Both the position numbers and the translations under genes were made by a program. A stretch of 10,116 bases of DNA from an uncultured Ruminococcus sp. (GTDB lineage: Bacteria > Bacillota > Clostridia > Lachnospirales > Lachnospiraceae): positions 1 through 10,116 of the forward strand of contig UQVC01000050.1 of NCBI GenBank assembly GCA_900544395.1, in the 5' to 3' direction. How positions within the stretch are numbered: position 1 is the stretch's first letter; each line of letters opens with the position of its first letter. Positions 1-5,530 of this stretch are shown here, piece after piece. A model generated the notes under the pieces. It saw nothing but the letters and a program-made list of their open reading frames with translations, made no database searches and was not told the DNA's origin.

Positions 1-33
1 TCATTTTTCCGTAATATTTTCGTAATTTTTAAT

Positions 34-45
34 AAACATATGTTT
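34..45. promoter_or_regulatory. 12-bp perfect palindrome upstream of the GT2 promoter
   Basis: AAACATATGTTT is its own reverse complement. It lies 26 bp upstream of the -10 hexamer of the + strand gene, just above where a -35 element would be, so it could be an operator half-site pair. A palindrome of this length is expected by chance a few times in a window of this size, more so in AT-rich DNA. Only its position makes it worth listing. Confidence 0.2.
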
Positions 46-68
46 GTATAGAAAATTTTTGCCTGATT

Positions 69-77
69 TGATATAAT
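69..77 (+). promoter_or_regulatory. Extended -10 promoter for the GT2 gene
   Basis: TGA-TATAAT gives a perfect consensus -10 hexamer (72-77) preceded by the TGn extension. No convincing -35 hexamer sits 16-18 bp upstream; the nearest TTGTAT (44-49) is 22 bp away. Extended -10 promoters commonly do without a good -35. Transcription would begin near 83-85, giving a leader of about 35 nt before the ATG at 120. Confidence 0.6.
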
Positions 78-119
78 ACATTGATCGAATCTTTTAACAA
101 CAGCAGAAATGAGGAGCAC

Positions 120-1100
120 ATGAAAGTTACAATCATTATTCCCAATTATAACGGAAAACATTTTATGGAGCCTTGCCTGGCTTCTTTGACAAAACAGACC
201 TGCCAGGATTTTCAGATCCTTGTAGTGGACAATGCTTCTACAGACGGCAGTCTGGAATATATGAAACAGACTTATCCCGATATCGAAGTCCTGGCTTTGG
301 ATTCCAATTATGGATTCAGTCGGGCGGTAAATGAGGGGATTCGTCACGCGACAACTCCCTACGTGATTCTTTTGAACAATGATACCACCGCAGACCCTCA
401 TTATGTAGAAGAAATGGTGCATGCCATCGAAACTTCAGACCGTATTTTTTCTGTCAGCAGCAAAATGATCCAGATGTATCATCCGAATCTGATCGACAGC
501 GCCGGAGATCTGTATACTCTAATGGGGTGGGGCGTATGCCGCGGAGCCAGTCGTCCTGTTTCAAACTATACCAAAGATGATACGGTATTTACTGCCTGTG
601 CAGGTGCTGCAATTTACAGACGCAGTGTATTTGATGAGATTGGATATTTCGACGAAAGCCATTTTGCATATCTGGAGGATATCGATATCGGCTATCGTGC
701 CATGATCTATGGTTATCAGAATCGTTTCTGCGCTTCTGCTCTTGTATACCATGTCGGAAGCGGTACCAGTGGTTCCAAATACAACACTTTTAAAGTCAAG
801 CTTTCCGCCCGCAACAGCGTATGGCTCAATTATAAAAACATGCCGTTTTTGCAGTTGATCCTGAACCTGATTCCATTACTTTTAGGATATCTGGTAAAAT
901 ATCTGTTCTTCTGCAAGATCGGATTCGGAAAGGATTACAAAAACGGAATCCTGGAAGGACTGCAGGGTCTGTCGAAATGCCGAAAAGTTCCTTTTCAGTT
1001 CCGTCACCTTGGCAACTATATCCGCATTGAATGGGATTTGATCCGTCATACATTTGGCTATGCCGGGGACTGGTTCAAGCGAAAATTGTTCCATAAATAA
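120..1100 (+). CDS. GT2 family glycosyltransferase (rhamnosyltransferase-like)
   Basis: A 326-residue GT-A fold enzyme that should transfer a sugar from a nucleotide donor to a growing lipid-linked glycan at the cytoplasmic membrane face. It opens with the strand KVTIIIPNYNG, has VDNAST around residue 38, the metal/nucleotide-binding NND at 86-88, and the acidic EDIDIG at 186-191 that carries the likely catalytic base. The pattern RNSVWLNYKNMP and a hydrophobic stretch at about 243-264 near the C-terminus suggest membrane association, as in WbbL-type rhamnosyltransferases. The start is taken at ATG 120, preceded by GAGGAG at 111-116, where the GT2 fold begins. An in-frame TTG at 81 would lie at or before the transcription start. 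It is the only + strand gene, converging on the rest of the cluster. Donor and linkage cannot be read from sequence; rhamnose is only suggested by the rfbD gene nearby. Confidence 0.92.
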   Translation: MKVTIIIPNYNGKHFMEPCLASLTKQTCQDFQILVVDNASTDGSLEYMKQTYPDIEVLALDSNYGFSRAVNEGIRHATTPYVILLNNDTTADPHYVEEMVHAIETSDRIFSVSSKMIQMYHPNLIDSAGDLYTLMGWGVCRGASRPVSNYTKDDTVFTACAGAAIYRRSVFDEIGYFDESHFAYLEDIDIGYRAMIYGYQNRFCASALVYHVGSGTSGSKYNTFKVKLSARNSVWLNYKNMPFLQLILNLIPLLLGYLVKYLFFCKIGFGKDYKNGILEGLQGLSKCRKVPFQFRHLGNYIRIEWDLIRHTFGYAGDWFKRKLFHK

Positions 1101-1140
1101 CAGACAGGAGAGAATTTTCCCTTCTCTCCTGTCTGTTTTT
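1101..1140 (+). terminator. Strong terminator between convergent genes
   Basis: Perfect 14-bp stem: CAGACAGGAGAGAA (1101-1114) pairs with 1122-1135 across a 7-nt loop and is followed by TTTTT (1136-1140). It starts directly after the GT2 stop codon. Read on the minus strand the same hairpin is followed by TTATTTAT, so it may also serve the GT4 fusion gene, whose stop codon (1139-1141) touches the U-run. Confidence 0.9.
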
Positions 1141-3838
1141 ACCATTTGGGATACCAGATTGGAAATTTTCGTTTAAACTGTGATTTCCAATGTCTGATAT
1201 TTTCTTCCGGAAGAAGAATCTTGGTCTCATATGCGGCACACACCCATGCCTCTGTTTCTTTCTCCATTGTCCGCTTTAAAATCGGGAAATGCATCTCTTC
1301 CCGCAAAGCCTGTGCATACTCTGTATCAGAAATGATCAGACTTCGTTTCCCCATTCTCAGACTTTGTATTCCTGCCTGGATATGGGTTCCCACATAATCT
1401 AAATCTGCCGTTGTCTGAAACTGTTCATACAAAGCAGCCGTTGTTCCTGGAAGCAAGTGATACGCATTTAAAGAATCAAGTGTCTGCAGATACTCCAGAT
1501 TTTCTTTATCTCTCACCCACAAATAGACAACTTCGTACTCTTCTTTCAGCATCTTCAGTAATTCCCTGTCAATAGAACGATGATCCTGTCTGCTTTCCAA
1601 TGCGGTAAACACTGCCTTTCCTTTTTCTTTTGGAATCCGGCTGCAATGTGCTTCTGTCAACCCCCACACTGACGGACAGCCGGTCCGCACAACATTACGT
1701 ACTCCTATCTGTTCCAGAAAGCGCCTCGTCTTTTCATCTCTGACTCCATGCAGTGTCCGTCCCTGCAGCATAAATCCTAACAGATTTCGTGTATACTGGC
1801 TGATGGAATCTCCATCCTGAAACTGCTTCACTCCAACTCCCATCAGACAAATATCTGCATATTCCTCCAGACATTCCGGAACCAATAACTGACCGGACGT
1901 TTCCATATCCGGTGAAAGGATATCGGTTCCACATAAAATCTTTCGGCTGTTCTTCAGCTCTCCTGTATTTTTAAAATACTGGTGTACCGGAACACACATC
2001 AGTGCTTTTCCGGGAAATGCCTGTCTGCAAATCGCTCTGCAGTCTTCCATAATCATCTGATCCGTCAGTCTTGCCGTTCCTTTTGCCGTATCCAAAAGCA
2101 CCACATTCTCTGCTGACAGTCTTGTTCTTCTGGATAGCTTTGTATCCTGCATTTTTCGGATTCTGTTTTGTATGGCCTGACCGGAAAGTTCACCCCGGAA
2201 ATAGCTATATGGTTTCGGCATGATCATTTCATATAGATCCACTTCTGGCTGTATCTGTGTTTCCTTTCGCAAAAGGGTTTCCAGATATTCCACATATGCG
2301 GAAAACTTCAGCGCAGTTCCAACCCACTCTCTTGCTTCTCTTACCATCTGCACAGGCTTGTTTTTTAAAAGTTCTTCTGTTGCACAAGCCAATTGATGGA
2401 CATCAAAATCCGGAATCAGAATTCCCCTGTTCTGCGCCAGCATGGTATTTGCTCCACCGGAATTTTCAAATGCAGCAACTGGAATTTCATATTTCATGGC
2501 TTCCAGTACAACCGAAGGAAATGGATCTTCCCTGGATGTCAGCCAGAATACATCTACATGACTTAATAATCCATGATATTTCTTTGAATCTTTGATAAAC
2601 GGAAGAAAATGCACATATCCTTCCAGGCCTGACTGCCTGATCTGATTGAAGATCCATCCTTCCAAAACAGGATCCCCAAACTCTCCAGTCCATACAAAAT
2701 GAACCTCTTTCCTGCTTTTATGCAAGATCGATGCTGCTGCCACAAACAAATCGGTTCCTTTTCTCAGTTCTCCGGTCCCGGAACACATGACAATGGTATC
2801 ATCTGTTGAAAATCCATACTCTTCAAAAAAAACTGCCTGCTCTTCCAGTCTGGTGGACTTCATATACACTCCCTGTGGACGGATCAGACACGTTCCCTCG
2901 ATTGCAGGAAATAATTCTTCAAACCCTCTTTGCACACTTTTATCTGGAAATACGATATAGTCCGATTCATGGGCAATGGCTGCTCCGAATGGCAGAAATC
3001 CATATAATGAGATTGTTGTTTTCATCTCATGGATCAAAGAAACAATCTGAAAGCCATATTGCTTGAGAATATGCACATATTCTCCCGCTACCACTGTATT
3101 TGTGATTGCACGCTGAAATCCCGATTCTCTTAAGATCAACATCAAGGATTCCAGATACGCTTCCTGTTCCAGATTTTTTATCTCGCCATTGGGACCACAC
3201 CATACAACTGACACCACATTTTTTGTACTGTCATGCAGATAAAGCACAGGAATCTCTTCTTTTTCAAACTTTTCTTCCAGGAATCCGTCCCCATGTCTTC
3301 CTGCCAATACTACAACATCATGCCCATTTTGCTTCAGTTCCCGGGCAATATGGTACGCCAGGATTGGTGCTCCTGTATGGCTCATCTCATGAGTGACCAC
3401 CACTGTTTTTTCTTCCCTGATCAGCTCGCCTAAATTTTCCTTCAAAGCATCCTGAACCTTTTCAGAATCCACCGGTCTCATTTCTAACTCAGTAATCTGT
3501 ACCACTCCGTTTTCTTCAGACAGATCCAGCCGGATCGCATCGATCGGATAAGGAAAATAAATTTCCCGTTCCATCCTGCGGTTCAGGTACAATGGGAACA
3601 AATATACCCTTTTCTCACCAAACTCTTCTTCTGCGCCTTTATAGTACAAAGCTGCCATCAAATGCTCTACCCCATCCATCTCCAGGCACAGCTTCAATCG
3701 GAGCCCATGAATCGGTTCTTTAAAATAAACATGCAGCTGTGGATCTTGTTCTTCAAATCGCCAGAACTCCCCTTCCTGCCTCATATTTACATATGCTCTG
3801 CATGACTCGTTCTCAATTTTAATCCCATTTTTCTCCAT
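1139..3838 (-). CDS. GT4 glycosyltransferase fused to a polysaccharide pyruvyl transferase-like domain
   Basis: An 899-residue cytoplasmic protein in three parts. Residues 1 to about 121 are beta-rich with no signal peptide, possibly a carbohydrate-binding module. Residues about 143-500 form a GT-B GT4 enzyme: THEMSHTGAP (149-158) in the N-lobe, CSGTGELRKGTD (352-363) opening the C-lobe, and SREDPFPSVVLEAM (435-448), where D438 replaces the first Glu of the usual E-x7-E. After a charged linker, residues about 577-868 resemble the polysaccharide pyruvyl transferase family: VRDEKTRRFLEQIGV (699-713), then TGCPS and GTHIQAGI (817-824). Several signature positions of that family are changed (see findings), so pyruvylation is not assured. 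The ATG at 3838 is chosen because GGGAGG lies 10 nt upstream; an in-frame ATG at 3859 has no Shine-Dalgarno sequence and sits about 5 nt from the likely transcription start. The gene has its own promoter, so it need not be expressed with the operon behind it. Confidence 0.88.
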   Translation of the reverse strand: MEKNGIKIENESCRAYVNMRQEGEFWRFEEQDPQLHVYFKEPIHGLRLKLCLEMDGVEHLMAALYYKGAEEEFGEKRVYLFPLYLNRRMEREIYFPYPIDAIRLDLSEENGVVQITELEMRPVDSEKVQDALKENLGELIREEKTVVVTHEMSHTGAPILAYHIARELKQNGHDVVVLAGRHGDGFLEEKFEKEEIPVLYLHDSTKNVVSVVWCGPNGEIKNLEQEAYLESLMLILRESGFQRAITNTVVAGEYVHILKQYGFQIVSLIHEMKTTISLYGFLPFGAAIAHESDYIVFPDKSVQRGFEELFPAIEGTCLIRPQGVYMKSTRLEEQAVFFEEYGFSTDDTIVMCSGTGELRKGTDLFVAAASILHKSRKEVHFVWTGEFGDPVLEGWIFNQIRQSGLEGYVHFLPFIKDSKKYHGLLSHVDVFWLTSREDPFPSVVLEAMKYEIPVAAFENSGGANTMLAQNRGILIPDFDVHQLACATEELLKNKPVQMVREAREWVGTALKFSAYVEYLETLLRKETQIQPEVDLYEMIMPKPYSYFRGELSGQAIQNRIRKMQDTKLSRRTRLSAENVVLLDTAKGTARLTDQMIMEDCRAICRQAFPGKALMCVPVHQYFKNTGELKNSRKILCGTDILSPDMETSGQLLVPECLEEYADICLMGVGVKQFQDGDSISQYTRNLLGFMLQGRTLHGVRDEKTRRFLEQIGVRNVVRTGCPSVWGLTEAHCSRIPKEKGKAVFTALESRQDHRSIDRELLKMLKEEYEVVYLWVRDKENLEYLQTLDSLNAYHLLPGTTAALYEQFQTTADLDYVGTHIQAGIQSLRMGKRSLIISDTEYAQALREEMHFPILKRTMEKETEAWVCAAYETKILLPEENIRHWKSQFKRKFPIWYPKW

Positions 3839-3870
3839 CCCCTTATTTCCTCCCGTCATTCATTCATATT

Positions 3871-3879
3871 ATTATATCA
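3871..3879 (-). promoter_or_regulatory. Extended -10 promoter for the GT4 fusion gene
   Basis: On the minus strand the sequence reads TGA-TATAAT, with the consensus hexamer at 3876-3871 and the TG extension at 3879-3878. No good -35 is present at normal spacing. Transcription should start near 3864, giving a leader of about 26 nt that contains GGGAGG. It lies just beyond the terminator of the preceding gene, so this gene looks like an independent transcription unit. The core TGATATAATA is the same as in the promoter at 69-78. Confidence 0.6.
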
Positions 3880-3900
3880 TATCTTTGATTTCCGCGTATT

Positions 3901-3939
3901 AAAAAAAGACAAGATTTCAAAAAATCCTGTCTCTTTTTT
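3901..3939 (-). terminator. Terminator after the GerMN lipoprotein gene
   Basis: On the minus strand GACAGGATTT (3931-3922) pairs with AAATCTTGTC (3917-3908) across a TTTG loop, with one G:U pair, and is followed by seven U residues (3907-3901). A-rich sequence on the far side extends the stem and would make it work on the + strand too. It closes the rfbD/lipoprotein unit. Confidence 0.88.
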
Positions 3940-3948
3940 GTATATCTT

Positions 3949-4563
3949 TTATGAAAATCTTGTCATATATCCCGGATATTCCGCATGACCAGTTGCAAGC
4001 ATCCCACCTGCTACTGTAATGTGGATCTTTGCGCAGTGATAGGTGTCCAGGTAGGTATTGCAGATACTTCCGATTACCAGATATTCTGCTGAAGATCCCA
4101 TTTCTTTAATATACGTGCCGAATTTTTCCGAAAGATCCAGATCGATCACCTGCTCCCCGTCCATCTCTTTCTTCGTAAAACTCAAAACACTGGTATCCGA
4201 TGGCACCACTCCGTTTTCTGCCAGCTTTTTCAAAACGTTCTCCGGAGTAATGCTCTCCAGTGATACCTCTTTTTTGTCAAATCCTGAGACATCTGCATTC
4301 TGCATATAAATAGAAATCGTTCCCGGTCCCAGATCATTTTCATTCTGTGTTGCCTGACCGTCCTGATCCGGTTCGCTTTCATCCGGTGTTTCCGGTGCGG
4401 ACGGCTGCTCTTCTTCTGGTGTCTCTGACTGTGATTCCGGTTTCATCGGTGCTGACTCTGTTTCCGGCGCCGAAGGCGCTTCTTTTTCATCAGAGCAGGC
4501 TGTCATACTGACCATCACTCCCATACAGACCGCCAGGATCCATATCCTGTTTCGTTTCTTCAT
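3949..4563 (-). CDS. GerMN-domain lipoprotein
   Basis: A 204-residue predicted lipoprotein. A basic start (KKRNR) and a hydrophobic run to about residue 20 end in a lipobox SMTAC, with Cys23 as the likely lipidated residue, so the mature protein should be anchored on the outer face of the membrane. Residues about 25-78 are a Pro/Glu/Ser-rich spacer of low complexity. Residues about 80-188 match the GerMN pattern: ENVLKKLAENGVVP (108-121), a region resembling VIDLDLSEKFG (139-149), and then VIGSICNTYLD (163-173). GerMN was named from Bacillus GerM, involved in sporulation and germination, but it also occurs in many unrelated cell-envelope lipoproteins, so the name does not prove a spore role. 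Its Shine-Dalgarno TAAGGAGG overlaps the rfbD stop codon 14 nt upstream, implying co-transcription and coupled translation. No own promoter is seen. Its substrate or partner is unknown. Confidence 0.88.
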   Translation of the reverse strand: MKKRNRIWILAVCMGVMVSMTACSDEKEAPSAPETESAPMKPESQSETPEEEQPSAPETPDESEPDQDGQATQNENDLGPGTISIYMQNADVSGFDKKEVSLESITPENVLKKLAENGVVPSDTSVLSFTKKEMDGEQVIDLDLSEKFGTYIKEMGSSAEYLVIGSICNTYLDTYHCAKIHITVAGGMLATGHAEYPGYMTRFS

Positions 4564-4577
4564 ACTCCCTTGCCTCC

Positions 4578-5429
4578 TTATCGGATTTCTGCCAAATATC
4601 TTTTCAATGCATCCTGCCAGGTCGGAAGAGGGGTAAATCCATTTTTCTCCAATTTGGACTTATCCAGTCTGCTGTTATGCGGACGTTTTGCCTTTGCAGG
4701 AAACTTGTCGCTTGTTACCGGAACTACATTGACATCCATATCTGCCTGTTTGAAAATTTCTTTCGCAAATTCATACCAAGTAATAAATCCACCTTCATTT
4801 GTTACATGATATTTTCCGTATGCATCTTTTTCCAGCATGTCTACAAGCAGTCTTGCCAGATCATACGTATACGTAGGCGTGCCTACCTGATCGTCTACAA
4901 CAGTCAACGTATCATGTGTTTCGCCCAAATTCAACATTGTCTTGATGAAATTCTTTCCGTTTACGCCAAATACCCATGCAATACGCACAATATAATATTT
5001 GTCCAACAGACGTTCCACAGCCTGCTCGCCCTCATATTTGGTCTTGCCATACACACTCAAAGGACTGCTGGTTACCGGATCGTCCGGCTCCCATGGACGT
5101 GTTCCTTCCCCGTCAAACACATAGTCTGTACTCAAATAGATCATCGGAATATCCAGTTCTTTACATACTTTTGCAATATTTTCTGTACCTTCCGCATTGA
5201 CTTTCCGACACATTTCTTCATTGTCTTCTGCCGCATCCACTGCTGTCCAGGCTGCACAGTGTACGACGCTGTCTACTTTTGCTTCCCGGATCACGCGGTT
5301 TACCGCTTCTGCATCCGTAATATCCATTTCTTCAACGTCTACTCCAACACCTTCATAGCCTCTTTTTGCAAGTTCATTCATCACGTCATGACCAAGCTGT
5401 CCTTTGACTCCTGTTACTAACGCTCTCAT
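4578..5429 (-). CDS. rfbD: dTDP-4-dehydrorhamnose reductase
   Basis: A full-length (283-residue) member of the extended short-chain dehydrogenase family that reduces dTDP-4-dehydro-L-rhamnose with NAD(P)H, the last step of dTDP-L-rhamnose synthesis in the cytoplasm. Visible are the cofactor loop GVKGQLG (7-13), CAAWTAVDAAE (58-68), STDYVFDG (100-107) with the catalytic-type Thr101, and YGKTK (127-131) giving the Tyr127/Lys131 pair. DDQVGTPTY (179-187) and RPHNSRLD (249-256) are also typical of RmlD. The start has AAAGGAGG 7 nt upstream. The three earlier enzymes RmlA, RmlB and RmlC are not in the window and must be encoded elsewhere. The gene follows the tandem GT2 gene by about 100 nt across a weak hairpin and is tightly linked to the GerMN lipoprotein downstream. 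Confidence 0.96.
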   Translation of the reverse strand: MRALVTGVKGQLGHDVMNELAKRGYEGVGVDVEEMDITDAEAVNRVIREAKVDSVVHCAAWTAVDAAEDNEEMCRKVNAEGTENIAKVCKELDIPMIYLSTDYVFDGEGTRPWEPDDPVTSSPLSVYGKTKYEGEQAVERLLDKYYIVRIAWVFGVNGKNFIKTMLNLGETHDTLTVVDDQVGTPTYTYDLARLLVDMLEKDAYGKYHVTNEGGFITWYEFAKEIFKQADMDVNVVPVTSDKFPAKAKRPHNSRLDKSKLEKNGFTPLPTWQDALKRYLAEIR

Positions 5430-5486
5430 ATATTGTCCTCCTTTGGCACATCTCTATTTTCACTGCTTTGTATGATAGAATATCAA

Positions 5487-5517
5487 AAGTGGAGCGCTGC
5501 TTTCACAGCAGCCCTCC
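5487..5517 (-). terminator. Imperfect hairpin after the tandem GT2 gene (leaky terminator or attenuator)
   Basis: On the minus strand GGAGGGCTGCT (5517-5507) pairs with AGCAGCGCTCC (5501-5491) across a GTGAA loop, with one central G-G mismatch, and is followed by A-C-TTTT. The GC-rich 10-of-11 stem is solid, but the U-run of four is short and starts two bases late. It could end the export/GT2 operon fully or let some transcription continue into rfbD. The only promoter-like match before rfbD is a TATCAT (5477-5472) without a good -35, which leaves the source of rfbD transcription uncertain. Confidence 0.6.
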
Positions 5518-5530
5518 TCTTTGGATTTCT

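Noticed and set aside
5..28. Imperfect tandem repeat TTTTCCGTAATA / TTTTCGTAATTT at the left edge
   Set aside because: Only two short AT-rich copies at the window edge, easily expected by chance. No link to a repeat family or CRISPR can be shown.
81..119. Upstream TTG start adding 13 residues to the GT2 gene
   Set aside because: It lies only a few bases after the -10 hexamer, so it would not be in the transcript with a leader. The GT2 fold begins at the ATG at 120, which has GAGGAG in front of it.
2257..3433. Several + strand frames of 66-112 codons inside the GT4 fusion gene
   Set aside because: All are antisense to a well-supported coding region, lack ribosome binding sites and show no recognisable protein features.
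3839..3859. Upstream ATG at 3859 for the GT4 fusion gene
   Set aside because: There is no Shine-Dalgarno before it, and it is about 5 nt from the predicted transcription start. The ATG at 3838 has GGGAGG upstream.
4677..5420. Long open frame (247 codons) on the + strand opposite rfbD
   Set aside because: It is fully antisense to a clear rfbD gene, has no Shine-Dalgarno, and its product is an improbable Cys/Phe/Ile/His-rich sequence without domains. It arises from the codon pattern of rfbD.
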